Positions 25,523-33,802 of a stretch of DNA of 64,000 bases are shown here, piece by piece (the first letter of the stretch is position 1; every line of letters starts with the position of its first letter). A model generated the notes under the pieces. The model did no database searches, was not told the origin of the DNA, and worked only from the letters and a program-made list of their open reading frames with translations. The DNA is taken from contig NZ_JBBMER010000001.1 in assembly GCF_040096455.1 (NCBI RefSeq), positions 62,001 through 126,000 on the forward strand, given 5' to 3'. The DNA comes from Lachnospira rogosae. Lineage in GTDB: Bacteria > Bacillota > Clostridia > Lachnospirales > Lachnospiraceae. Made by a program: the position numbers and the translations under genes.

Positions 25523-25780
25523 ATGATAGATAATAATACACAATTTTTTAGAACACAGCCAGAAAAGACAATATCAGTAGAAGGAATACTTGAACAAGTA
25601 TATCTTGCATTAAAAGAAAAAGGATATAACCCTGTTAACCAGATAGTAGGTTACATTATGTCAGGAGATCCAACATATATTACAAGTCATAACAATGCAA
25701 GAAGCCTTATTATGAAGGTAGAAAGAGATGAACTTGTAGAAGAGGTTATCAAGTACTTCATAGAGGGTAAGGGTTTATAA
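25523..25780 (+). CDS. ireB: IreB family regulatory phosphoprotein (UPF0297)
   Basis: A small cytosolic protein of 85 residues. The family core is clear: NTQFF, GILEQVYLALKEKGYNPVNQ, IVGYIMSGDPTYI and ARSLIMKVERDE. In enterococci IreB is a substrate of the Ser/Thr kinase IreK and affects cephalosporin resistance; that role is not shown here. The ATG at 25523 matches homologues. The longer start at 25442 lies inside a terminator. It heads the conserved ireB-ruvX-yrzB block and is separated from ruvX by 7 bp. Confidence 0.94.
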   Translation: MIDNNTQFFRTQPEKTISVEGILEQVYLALKEKGYNPVNQIVGYIMSGDPTYITSHNNARSLIMKVERDELVEEVIKYFIEGKGL

Positions 25781-25787
25781 TTAAGTT

Positions 25788-26219
25788 ATGAGAATAATTG
25801 GATTGGATTATGGAACAAAGACAGTGGGCGTGGCGTTAAGCGATGCACTTGGCATTACAGCACAGCCTGTTGAGACAATCACAAGAAAAGAAGAGAATAA
25901 GCTTAGAAAGACATACGCCAGAATAGAAGCTATTATTGAGGAGAATGACGTTGAGAAGATAGTTGTCGGACTCCCTAAGAATATGAATAATACTGTAGGT
26001 GAGAGAGCTATAGCCTGTGAAGAGTTTGCTAAGAATCTTGAGAGAAGAACAGGGCTTGAAGTCATTATGTGGGACGAAAGACTTACAACAGTTTCAGCAG
26101 AGAAGGCACTTATGGAAAGCGGCGTAAGAAGAGAGAACAGAAAGGCAGTTATTGACCAGATTGCTGCTGTGTTTATATTACAAGGTTATCTTGACTGTCA
26201 GGCTAATGCAGGCAGGTAA
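25788..26219 (+). CDS. ruvX: Holliday junction resolvase-like / pre-16S rRNA nuclease YqgF
   Basis: A 143-residue RNase H-fold nuclease with the family signatures GLDYGTKTVGVALSD (first acidic residue), VVGLPKNMN, MWDERLTTVSAE (second) and DQIAAVFILQGYLD (third), so the active site is intact. The E. coli homologue processes the 5' end of 16S rRNA. It sits in the conserved order ireB-ruvX-yrzB. Confidence 0.95.
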   Translation: MRIIGLDYGTKTVGVALSDALGITAQPVETITRKEENKLRKTYARIEAIIEENDVEKIVVGLPKNMNNTVGERAIACEEFAKNLERRTGLEVIMWDERLTTVSAEKALMESGVRRENRKAVIDQIAAVFILQGYLDCQANAGR

Positions 26220-26248
26220 ATGAATTAATAAAGGTGGTTTAAATTAAT

Positions 26249-26515
26249 ATGGAAAAGCTCACATTTGTTACAGATGATAACGAGAATGTTGAATTATATA
26301 TTATTGAAGAGACAAGAGCGAATGGAGTTAATTATTTATTAGTAACAGATTCTTCTGATGAGGAAGATACAGATGCGGAATGTTACATTTTAAAAGACAC
26401 ATCAAGTGAAGCAGATGCAGATGCAGTATATGAATTTGTTGAGGATGATACAGAATTTGATGCAATCAGCAGAATATTTGCGGAACTTATGGATGATGAT
26501 ATTGAACTTATATAA
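26249..26515 (+). CDS. yrzB: DUF1292 protein (UPF0473, YrzB-like)
   Basis: An 88-residue, strongly acidic cytosolic protein of the DUF1292 family: KLTFVTDDNENVELYIIEE, a hydrophobic NYLLVTD strand, then an Asp/Glu-rich half ending in ELMDDDIELI. Function is unknown. Its identity rests on this composition and on its fixed place after ruvX in Firmicutes. The ATG follows AAAGGTGG. Confidence 0.9.
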   Translation: MEKLTFVTDDNENVELYIIEETRANGVNYLLVTDSSDEEDTDAECYILKDTSSEADADAVYEFVEDDTEFDAISRIFAELMDDDIELI

Positions 26516-26538
26516 TTGAATAAAGAATGAGGTGCTTA

Positions 26539-28209
26539 ATGAAAAAAGAAAATGTCGGTTCTGTTAAGGTGATTCCACTTGGAGGCCTTGAACAGATTGG
26601 AATGAACATAACTGCCATCGAATACGATGACAGTATTGTTGTTGTGGATTGCGGTTTAAGCTTTCCAGAAGAAGAAATGCTTGGTATTGACCTTATTATT
26701 CCAGATGTTACTTATCTTAAGGAGAATATTGATAAGGTTAAAGCGTTTGTTATTACACATGGCCACGAGGATCACATCGGAGCAATTCCTTATGTATTAA
26801 AGGAAGTTAATGTTCCTATATATGCTACACGTCTTACAATGGGACTTATAGAGTCTAAGCTAAAAGAACATAATATGCTTCGTGAAGTTAAAAGAAAAGT
26901 TGTACGATATGGACAGTCAGTTACTCTTGGTGATTTCAGGGTGGAATTTATAAGAACTAACCACAGTATTGCAGATGCAGCTGCACTTGCAATATTCTCT
27001 CCAGCAGGTATTCTTGTCCATACAGGTGACTTTAAGGTTGATTATACACCAGTTAATGGTGAACCAATAGATTTACAGAGATTTGCAGAGCTTGGAAAGA
27101 AGGGCGTGCTTGCACTTATGTGCGATAGTACTAATGCTTTAAGACCGGGCTTTACAATGTCAGAGAGAACTGTAGGAAGTACATTTGACAAGATATTTAA
27201 TGATAATAAGAACAGCAGAATTATAATTGCAACATTTGCTTCTAATGTAGACAGAGTACAGCAGATTATTAATGCGGCAGTTGCATATGGAAGAAAAGTA
27301 TGCGTAGAAGGCCGTAGTATGGTCAATATTATAGATGTTGCTGAAGATCTTGGATATCTTCATATTCCAGATGGTACTCTTATAGAGACAGAGGCTATGA
27401 AGAATTACACACCTGAGCAGATTGTGCTTATTACAACAGGTAGTCAGGGAGAGTCAATGGCAGCCCTTTCAAGAATGGCAGCTAACCTTCATAGAAAGGT
27501 ATCTATCCAGCCGGGCGACTGTGTTGTATTTTCATCAACACCTATTCCTGGTAATGAGAAGTCTGTAGCAAGAGTTATCAATGAACTTGGAATGAAGGGC
27601 GCTAAGGTTATATTCCAGGATACACATGTATCTGGACATGCCTGTCAGGAAGAGATAAAGCTTGTATATTCACTTCTTAAGCCAAAGTATGCTATACCAG
27701 TACACGGTGAATACAGACACCTTATAGCACAGAAGGAAGTTGCAATGTCACTTGGATATGATAAGGAAGATGTTATTATAGCCAAATCAGGTGATGTTAT
27801 TGAACTTAGTGATGAGAAGGCTGCAATCGTTGGAAAGGTTCACACAGGAGCTATTCTTGTCGATGGACTTGGTGTTGGTGATGTAGGTAATATTGTATTA
27901 AGAGACAGACAGAATCTTGCAGAGAATGGTATTATAATTGTTGTTCTCACACTTGAGAAGTATACAGGACAGCTTGTTGCAGGACCGGATATTGTAACTC
28001 GAGGCTTTGTATATGTAAGAGAGGCAGAAGAACTGCTTGATGAGGCAAGAGCTATAGTTACAGATTCTGTTCTTAGATGTCTTGATAAGAATATCACTGA
28101 CTGGAGCAAGATTAAGAACATTATCAAAGATGATCTCAGCGAATATTTGTGGAAGAAGATGAAGAGAAATCCAGTTATTCTTCCAATTATTATGGAAGCT
28201 CAGATGTAA
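26539..28209 (+). CDS. rnj: Ribonuclease J
   Basis: Metallo-beta-lactamase/beta-CASP nuclease with 5'-3' exo- and endonuclease roles in mRNA decay, 556 residues. The zinc motif HGHEDH (74-79) is complete, so it resembles the active J1 type. HTGDFKVD, the beta-CASP region (CDSTNA onward) and VPVHGEYRHL-like (here IPVHGEYRHL) motifs follow. The ATG at 26539 is chosen because GAGGTG precedes it; the ATG at 26527 lies in that ribosome site. It is inserted between yrzB and the mltG-like gene, with ylbF immediately downstream, so two RNA-decay factors are adjacent. Confidence 0.95.
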   Translation: MKKENVGSVKVIPLGGLEQIGMNITAIEYDDSIVVVDCGLSFPEEEMLGIDLIIPDVTYLKENIDKVKAFVITHGHEDHIGAIPYVLKEVNVPIYATRLTMGLIESKLKEHNMLREVKRKVVRYGQSVTLGDFRVEFIRTNHSIADAAALAIFSPAGILVHTGDFKVDYTPVNGEPIDLQRFAELGKKGVLALMCDSTNALRPGFTMSERTVGSTFDKIFNDNKNSRIIIATFASNVDRVQQIINAAVAYGRKVCVEGRSMVNIIDVAEDLGYLHIPDGTLIETEAMKNYTPEQIVLITTGSQGESMAALSRMAANLHRKVSIQPGDCVVFSSTPIPGNEKSVARVINELGMKGAKVIFQDTHVSGHACQEEIKLVYSLLKPKYAIPVHGEYRHLIAQKEVAMSLGYDKEDVIIAKSGDVIELSDEKAAIVGKVHTGAILVDGLGVGDVGNIVLRDRQNLAENGIIIVVLTLEKYTGQLVAGPDIVTRGFVYVREAEELLDEARAIVTDSVLRCLDKNITDWSKIKNIIKDDLSEYLWKKMKRNPVILPIIMEAQM

Positions 28210-28231
28210 TCAGTTATAATGGGAGATATTA

Positions 28232-28576
28232 ATGCAGAGAATTGAGCAGTTAAAGCTTGAACTAAGCAAAGCTATAAAAGAAAGCCCTGAATATATTGAA
28301 TATAAAAGACTAGAGGCTATTATAGATAAAGACCCTAATTTAAAGAGAAGTATTGATGAGTTCAGAAGACAGAATTTTGATATACAGAATAGTGGTAAGG
28401 TTGATGATATATTTGCCGCACAGGAGGATCTTAATAATAGATATGCAGATATGAGAAGACAGGATATGGTCAACAGATATCTGCTGTCTGAGGTCTGTCT
28501 GTGCCGTATGGTTCAGGATATATGCAGAACTGTAGTTGAGACAATTGAATTCGATGTTGATTTCTTGAATAATTAA
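28232..28576 (+). CDS. YlbF/YmcA family regulator
   Basis: A 114-residue all-helical protein of the YlbF/YmcA (Com_YlbF) family: ELSKAIKESPEYIEYKRLE, DPNLKRSIDEFRRQNFD and a C-terminal cysteine-containing helix (CLCRMVQDIC). In Bacillus the YlbF-YmcA-YaaT complex carries Fe-S clusters and helps RNase Y process mRNA, and affects competence, sporulation and biofilm. Here the gene follows rnj by 22 bp, which fits an RNA-processing role. Confidence 0.88.
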   Translation: MQRIEQLKLELSKAIKESPEYIEYKRLEAIIDKDPNLKRSIDEFRRQNFDIQNSGKVDDIFAAQEDLNNRYADMRRQDMVNRYLLSEVCLCRMVQDICRTVVETIEFDVDFLNN

Positions 28577-28619
28577 TCATCATAACTATATTTAGTCGGA
28601 CGGGAATGGATATTTGATT

Positions 28620-29009
28620 ATGAATAATAAATCTATAAGAATGGTTGTTTCATTGTCACTTAATGCATTGTTTATTGCAATTGCTGTAGTAGTGGTTGTT
28701 ATGTTTGGAACAAAAGCCTATACATTTGGTAACAATATATTTAATGAGAAGTCGGTGGACACAGTTGATAATGCCAAAGTGGTTGAAGTGACAATAGCTG
28801 ATGGTGTAACAGCTAAGAGGTTAGCCAGCCAGTTATATGAAAAAGGTCTTATTAGTGATGAGAAAATATTTTATTTTCAGGTAAAGTTATCTGATTATAA
28901 AGATAAGTTTAAGGCGGGAACATACAGTCTTAATACAGGTATGAAGCCAACAGATATGATGAAGATATTAGCTGGCATCAGCACAACTGATACTGGTGAT
29001 AGTGAATAA
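28620..29009 (+). CDS. MltG/YceG-like membrane protein lacking the catalytic domain
   Basis: A 129-residue protein with one N-terminal transmembrane helix (about 10-30) and a LysM-like module (VEVTIADGVTAKRLASQLYE, FKAGTYSLNTGMKPTDMMKIL) that matches the N-terminal subdomain of endolytic transglycosylase MltG. The long catalytic domain with its glutamate is absent: the ORF ends shortly after this module and trmR starts 23 bp later. It occupies the mltG (yrrL) position of the Bacillus gene order. It may bind peptidoglycan or be a regulatory remnant. A TTG at 28614 is an alternative start. Confidence 0.8.
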   Translation: MNNKSIRMVVSLSLNALFIAIAVVVVVMFGTKAYTFGNNIFNEKSVDTVDNAKVVEVTIADGVTAKRLASQLYEKGLISDEKIFYFQVKLSDYKDKFKAGTYSLNTGMKPTDMMKILAGISTTDTGDSE

Positions 29010-29032
29010 ATATTAATGAGAGGTTTACTAAG

Positions 29033-29674
29033 GTGATTGTCAACGAAAGAATAGTAGCTTATATTAATTCTCTTGATAGAGGTAATTCACCAATCTGTAA
29101 TACAATCGAAAAGGAAGCAATTGAGGACGATGTCCCGATTATTAGAAAAGAGATGGGCAATCTGCTAAAGGTGCTGCTTGAATTAAAGCAGCCACAGTCG
29201 ATTCTTGAAGTAGGAACGGCAGTAGGTTACTCATCTATTCTTATGAGTGAGAATATGCCTGAGGGTTGTATAATTGATACAATAGAGAATTATGATAAAA
29301 GAATACCTATAGCCCGCAATAATTTCAAGAGGGCAGGAAAAGAGGATTGTATAAGGCTTATAGAGGGCGATGCTATGGAAGTCTTAAAAGAGCTGGAAGG
29401 TCCATATGATTTTATATTTATGGATGCCGCCAAGGGACAGTATATTAATTATCTGCCTGAAATATTAAGGCTTATGCCTAAGGGCGGACTTCTTATAACA
29501 GATAATATACTTCAGGAGGGTGAGCTTGTAGAGTCCAGATATGTTGTCACAAGAAGGGACAGGACAATACATACAAGAATTAGAGAGTATGTATATGAGC
29601 TTACACATAATGATAATCTTATAACTTCAATTGTACCAATTGGAGACGGAATTACATTGAGCGTTAAAAAATAA
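29033..29674 (+). CDS. trmR: tRNA 5-hydroxyuridine methyltransferase TrmR-like (YrrM)
   Basis: A 213-residue SAM-dependent O-methyltransferase. ILEVGTAVGYSSILM is the SAM motif; FIFMDAAKGQYINYLP and LLITDNILQEG are the metal/substrate motifs of this class. In Bacillus YrrM (TrmR) methylates 5-hydroxyuridine at tRNA wobble position 34. The gene directly downstream is the U32-family hydroxylation protein that makes that substrate, so the assignment is strongly supported by context. The start is GTG after GAGAGGTTTACTAAG. Confidence 0.85.
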   Translation: MIVNERIVAYINSLDRGNSPICNTIEKEAIEDDVPIIRKEMGNLLKVLLELKQPQSILEVGTAVGYSSILMSENMPEGCIIDTIENYDKRIPIARNNFKRAGKEDCIRLIEGDAMEVLKELEGPYDFIFMDAAKGQYINYLPEILRLMPKGGLLITDNILQEGELVESRYVVTRRDRTIHTRIREYVYELTHNDNLITSIVPIGDGITLSVKK

Positions 29675-29689
29675 ATGGAGGAAAATAAT

Positions 29690-30937
29690 ATGGCAGGACA
29701 TTATTATAATGGCAGGGAACTTGAACTTTTAATACCAGCAAGCAGTCTTGAAGTATTAAAGATTGCAGTTATATTTGGTGCTGATGCAGTATATATAGGT
29801 GGAGAGGCTTTTGGCTTAAGAGCTAAGGCTAAGAATTTCTCAAAAGAGGATATGGTAGAAGGAATTAAATTTGCCCACGAAAGAGATGTTAAGGTGTATG
29901 TTACAGCTAATATACTTGCACATAACTATGACCTTGACGGAGCAAGGGAATATTTTAAGGAGCTTGATGTTATAAAGCCAGATGCAGTTATTATATCTGA
30001 TCCGGGAATGTTCACAATTGCCAAGGAAGAACTTCACGATATAGATATTCATATAAGCACACAGGCTAATAATACTAACTATATGACATATCAGTTCTGG
30101 TGGAAACAGGGTGCTAAGAGAGTTGTAACAGCAAGAGAGCTTTCATTGAATGAGATTAGGAATATAAGAAAGAATATTCCTGATGAGATGGAGATAGAAA
30201 CATTCATACACGGTGCTATGTGTATATCATACTCAGGAAGATGTCTTCTTAGCAGTTTTATGGCAGGAAGGGACGCTAACAGAGGTGCCTGCACACATCC
30301 TTGCAGATGGAAGTACGCTGTTGTTGAGGAGAACAGACCAGGCGAATATATGCCTGTATATGAGAATGAAAGAGGAACTTATATCTTTAACTCTAAAGAT
30401 TTATGTATGATTGAGCATATTCCAGAGCTTATAGAGGCAGGAATTGACAGCTTTAAGATAGAGGGAAGAATGAAGACAGCCCTTTATGTAGCTACAGTTG
30501 CAAGAACATACAGACTTGCAATTGATGATTTCTTAAAAGACCCAGAACTTTATAAGTCAAGAATTCCATTTTACAAGTCAGAGATAAGCAAATGTACTTA
30601 CAGACAGTATACAACAGGTTTCTTCTTTGGAAAGCCAGATGAAAATACACAGATATATGAAAGCAACACATACATTAAGGAATACACTTATCTTGGAATT
30701 GTAGGAGATAAGAACGAAGAAGGTCTTTACAATATAGAACAGCGTAATAAGTTCTCGGTTGGTGAGGAGATTGAAGTTATGAAGCCGGACGGAACTAATC
30801 TTTTAGTTACAGTTAAGCGGATAACTGACGAAAAGGGCGTTGATATGGAAAGCTGTCCACATCCTAAACAGCAGCTTTATATTGACCTTGGTGTAGAACT
30901 TGAAAGATATGACATTTTAAGAAGAAAAGAAGAATAA
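29690..30937 (+). CDS. trhP: U32 family protein, tRNA hydroxylation TrhP-like (YrrO)
   Basis: A 415-residue U32-family protein. ELLIPASSLEVLKIAVIFGADAVYIGGE (shown in part by the LIPASSLEVLK start), FIHGAMCISYSGRC and RGACTHPCRWKY carry the four conserved cysteines; these members carry out prephenate-dependent 5-hydroxylation of tRNA U34. Despite the peptidase name no protease role is implied. The ATG at 29690 is preferred because GGAGGA lies between it and the ATG at 29675, which overlaps the trmR stop. It pairs with trmR in one pathway toward 5-methoxyuridine. Confidence 0.87.
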   Translation: MAGHYYNGRELELLIPASSLEVLKIAVIFGADAVYIGGEAFGLRAKAKNFSKEDMVEGIKFAHERDVKVYVTANILAHNYDLDGAREYFKELDVIKPDAVIISDPGMFTIAKEELHDIDIHISTQANNTNYMTYQFWWKQGAKRVVTARELSLNEIRNIRKNIPDEMEIETFIHGAMCISYSGRCLLSSFMAGRDANRGACTHPCRWKYAVVEENRPGEYMPVYENERGTYIFNSKDLCMIEHIPELIEAGIDSFKIEGRMKTALYVATVARTYRLAIDDFLKDPELYKSRIPFYKSEISKCTYRQYTTGFFFGKPDENTQIYESNTYIKEYTYLGIVGDKNEEGLYNIEQRNKFSVGEEIEVMKPDGTNLLVTVKRITDEKGVDMESCPHPKQQLYIDLGVELERYDILRRKEE

Positions 30938-30953
30938 TATATTAAGATTTATG

Positions 30954-30993
30954 TGCGTCAGTATGAATGAATAGTCCATACTGGCGTATTTTT
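30954..30993 (+). terminator. Rho-independent terminator after trhP
   Basis: TGCGTCAGTATG (30954-30965) pairs with CATACTGGCGTA (30977-30988), including two wobble pairs, then five T residues. Confidence 0.88.
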
Positions 30994-31054
30994 ATGTAAT
31001 AGGAATTCCCAGTTGCATAAAAGGCACTATGTGCCGATGATGCACACTTGAGCA

Positions 31055-31086
31055 ATATGCAATAAATTATATGGATATGCAATAAA
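31055..31086. repeat. 12-nt perfect direct repeat upstream of the sigma-K-like gene
   Basis: ATATGCAATAAA occurs at 31055 and 31075, one helical-turn-multiple apart (20 nt). A small GGCAC/GTGCC hairpin (31023-31035) precedes it. This is a plausible protein-binding pair in the control region. Confidence 0.5.
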
Positions 31087-31093
31087 GGTGTGT

Positions 31094-31128
31094 CCTACGC
31101 ATAAAATATAGAAATATGTGTAGGGGTG
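31094..31128 (+). promoter_or_regulatory. Hairpin that includes the sigma-K ribosome site
   Basis: CCTACGCATA (31094-31103) pairs with TATGTGTAGG (31115-31124), 10 pairs with one wobble. The AGGGGTG Shine-Dalgarno (31122-31128) begins in the 3' arm, so folding would partly mask it before the TTG start at 31136. Confidence 0.5.
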
Positions 31129-31135
31129 CTTTTTC

Positions 31136-31774
31136 TTGAAGGTGTTTGAGAAACCATTATCAGAGCAGGAAGAAAAAGAGATGTTAATAAAAAGCCGTAA
31201 TGGGGATATAGAGGCTAGGAATATACTTGTAGAGAAGAATATGCGCCTTGTAGCACATATGATTAAGAAATATGCTTGTGCTGAGAAAGATACACAGGAT
31301 TTAATATCAGTAGGAACAATAGGACTGATAAAGGCAGTTAATACCTTTAACCCTGATAAGAAAATCCGTCTTGCGACATATGCGGCAAAATGTATAGATA
31401 ACGAAATATTGATGATGTTAAGAAATGATAAGAAGAAAATGCGGGAGCTGTCCTTATATGAGCCGATTGGCACTGATAAAGAGGGCAATGATATAACATT
31501 TATAGATGTTGTCGGTGATGAAACAAGAGATGATGTAGGCGAGATGCTTACAGCAGAGCAGTTAAAGTGCATATATGACAATATGGATAATATATTGACA
31601 GAGCGGGAAAAGACGATAATAATAGGAAGATTTGGGCTGTTTGGAAGTAAGGAAATGACCCAGAATGAACTTGCGGCAAAGTTAAACATAAGTCGCAGTT
31701 ATGTAAGCCGTATAGAAAGGCACGCTCTTAACAAGTTATATGCCCTTTTGGAGAATAAAAAGTTAATAGGATAG
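31136..31774 (+). CDS. sigK: Sigma-70 family factor, sigma-K-like, without pro-sequence
   Basis: A 212-residue RNA polymerase sigma factor close to SigK. Region 2 contains KNMRLVAHMIKKYA, DLISVGTIGLIKAVNTFNP and RLATYAAKCIDNEILMML. PIGTDKEGNDITFIDV links to region 4, which ends QNELAAKLNISRSYVSRIERHAL. Compared with Bacillus pro-SigK it begins at the PLSEQEEKE stretch, so the cleavable membrane pro-peptide is missing. In sporulators SigK runs late mother-cell genes; whether this host sporulates cannot be told here. The start is a TTG, and a GTG at 31142 is possible. Two direct repeats and a hairpin lie upstream. Confidence 0.85.
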   Translation: MKVFEKPLSEQEEKEMLIKSRNGDIEARNILVEKNMRLVAHMIKKYACAEKDTQDLISVGTIGLIKAVNTFNPDKKIRLATYAAKCIDNEILMMLRNDKKKMRELSLYEPIGTDKEGNDITFIDVVGDETRDDVGEMLTAEQLKCIYDNMDNILTEREKTIIIGRFGLFGSKEMTQNELAAKLNISRSYVSRIERHALNKLYALLENKKLIG

Positions 31775-31800
31775 CAAAACTTAACATAAAAACTACAAAA

Positions 31801-31829
31801 TCGACAGCAGGGTATGGTATACTTATGCT
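31801..31829 (+). promoter_or_regulatory. Sigma-A promoter upstream of the aminopeptidase P gene
   Basis: TCGACA (31801-31806), a 17-bp spacer and TATGCT (31824-31829), about 95 bp before the start codon. Confidence 0.5.
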
Positions 31830-31844
31830 TAAGCAGTAAGTCGT

Positions 31845-31898
31845 GCTGTGGCGGAGAAATATATCGCTAAGATGTCCGCCGCAGTCGGATAATACTGC
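31845..31898 (+). promoter_or_regulatory. Leader with two mutually exclusive hairpins
   Basis: GCTGTGGCGGA (31845-31855) can pair with TCCGCCGCAGT (31875-31885), 11 pairs with two wobbles. Alternatively GCAGT (31881-31885) pairs with ACTGC (31894-31898). The two structures share 31881-31885, so only one can form at a time. The ribosome site of the peptidase gene follows at about 31912. No T-run follows, so any control would act on translation or stability. Confidence 0.4.
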
Positions 31899-31924
31899 CG
31901 TAATAGATAAAAGGAGTATTTAAA

Positions 31925-33787
31925 ATGGATAATATCTCTGATGATAAAATAATTAACGATAATGCTACGAATAATGGCAGTAATAATAATACAGTTATAA
32001 GCAGACGTCTTGAGGCAGTACGTGGCATAATGAAAGAAAAAGGCGTGGATATCTATGTTGTAGTAACGGGCGATTACCACATTTCTGAATATGCAGGTGA
32101 TTACTTTAAGGAAAGAGAATTCATTTCTGGCTTTTCAGGCTCAGCAGGAACAGCAGTTATAACAAGTGACACTGCAGTGCTTTTCACAGATGGCAGATAT
32201 TTTGTGCAGGCTGAGAAACAGCTTAGCGGTACAGAGTATAAGCTTATGAGAATGGGAAGTGCAGGGGTACCTGCACTCAATGAATATTGCAGGGAACTTT
32301 TAAAAGAGGGAATGACAATAGGATTTGACGGAAGATGTGTACAGGCAGGACAGGGAATAGAATTTAAGAAAATGGCTGAATTTAACAAGGCACATTGTAA
32401 CTATTCATTTGATGCGATAGAACAAATATACAATGACAGGGCAGAATTCCCACACAGCAAGGCATTTTATCTTGATACTATGTATTCAGGAAAGACTATT
32501 AAAGATAAGCTTATTGATGTGCGTTGTGCAATGAAAGACAATATGTCAGATGTACATATTATTGCCTCGCTTGATGATATATGCTGGCTTTTTAATATAA
32601 GAGGCAGGGATGTACATTGTAATCCTGTTATTATGGCATATGCGGCAGTATATATGGACAAGACTGTTCTGTATACAGATATAGACAGGCTTGATGACTG
32701 TATAGATAAACTTATAGAGGCTGGCGTTGAGGTTAAGCCTTATAATGATATATATGAGGATATAAGAAGCATAGCAGGACATAAAGTGCTTATTGATAAA
32801 AAGAGGGTTAATACAAGATTATATCTTTATGCTAAGGACAATGATAAGATAGAACTTGTCGAAAAGGAAAATCCAGAGGTTCTCCTTAAGGCAGTGAAGA
32901 ATGACATAGAAATAACCAACCTTAAGAATGTACATATTGATGATGGTCTTGCCGTGACAAGATTTATATTCTGGCTTAAGAAGGCAGTTAAATCAGGACA
33001 GACAATAACAGAAGCATCAGCGGCAGAATATCTTGATAATCTTAGAAGCGGTATAAAGGATTACATTGAATTAAGCTTTGATACAATAAGTGCATACGCT
33101 GATAATGCGGCAATGATGCACTATCAGGCTTCAAAGGATAACTGCAGTACGCTAAAGCAGGAGGGGATGCTTTTAGTTGATTCGGGTGGACAATATATGC
33201 GTGGAACAACAGATATTACAAGAACTATTGCGTTAGGTGAAGTTACAGATGAGATGAAGAAGTGCTATACGCTGACACTTAAGGGAATGTTGAATCTTGC
33301 CAATACAAGGTTTCTTCACGGCTGTACCGGATATAATCTTGATATAATGGCAAGAGCTCCGTTGTGGAATGAGAATATTGATTACAGATGTGGAACTGGT
33401 CACGGAGTTGGTTATCTTTTAAATGTCCACGAAGCACCTAATGGATTTAGGTGGAAGCATATACAGGGGGTAAATGACCTTGCTGTATTAACACCGGGTA
33501 TGGTAACATCAGATGAACCAGGAGTGTATGCTGATGGCAGATTTGGAATAAGAATTGAGAATGAAATAATAGTTACAGAGGATAAGGAAAATGAATATGG
33601 CAGGTGGCTTAAGTTTGAAATGCTTACTATGGTTCCTGTGGATTTAGACCTTGTTGATGTACAATATCTTAACTATAAAGATATAGAACAGCTTAATAAT
33701 TATCATAAACAGGTGTATAATGTGTTAAGCCCATATATGAAAGGTGAGGAATTAGAACAGCTTGTATATAGCACAAGAGAATTGTAA
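31925..33787 (+). CDS. Xaa-Pro aminopeptidase (M24B, three-domain form)
   Basis: Removes N-terminal residues that precede proline. At 620 residues it is the long three-domain type: two creatinase-like N-terminal domains (GDYHISEYAGDYFKERE, SGFSGSAGTAVI, FTDGRYFVQAE) and a pita-bread catalytic domain. Metal ligands are visible in LLVDSGGQYMRGTTDITRT (two Asp), GTGHGVGYLLNVHE (His), TSDEPGVY (Glu) and RIENEIIV (Glu). An Asn-rich stretch of about 25 residues at the N-terminus looks like an unstructured extension. The ATG follows AAAAGGAG. Confidence 0.93.
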   Translation: MDNISDDKIINDNATNNGSNNNTVISRRLEAVRGIMKEKGVDIYVVVTGDYHISEYAGDYFKEREFISGFSGSAGTAVITSDTAVLFTDGRYFVQAEKQLSGTEYKLMRMGSAGVPALNEYCRELLKEGMTIGFDGRCVQAGQGIEFKKMAEFNKAHCNYSFDAIEQIYNDRAEFPHSKAFYLDTMYSGKTIKDKLIDVRCAMKDNMSDVHIIASLDDICWLFNIRGRDVHCNPVIMAYAAVYMDKTVLYTDIDRLDDCIDKLIEAGVEVKPYNDIYEDIRSIAGHKVLIDKKRVNTRLYLYAKDNDKIELVEKENPEVLLKAVKNDIEITNLKNVHIDDGLAVTRFIFWLKKAVKSGQTITEASAAEYLDNLRSGIKDYIELSFDTISAYADNAAMMHYQASKDNCSTLKQEGMLLVDSGGQYMRGTTDITRTIALGEVTDEMKKCYTLTLKGMLNLANTRFLHGCTGYNLDIMARAPLWNENIDYRCGTGHGVGYLLNVHEAPNGFRWKHIQGVNDLAVLTPGMVTSDEPGVYADGRFGIRIENEIIVTEDKENEYGRWLKFEMLTMVPVDLDLVDVQYLNYKDIEQLNNYHKQVYNVLSPYMKGEELEQLVYSTREL

Positions 33788-33802
33788 GGAGGCTTTCGGT
33801 GT

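Noticed and set aside
28614..29009. mltG-like gene is frameshifted and continues into the next gene
   Set aside because: The downstream frame is an intact TrmR gene from its first residues; there is no space or sequence for a catalytic MltG domain.
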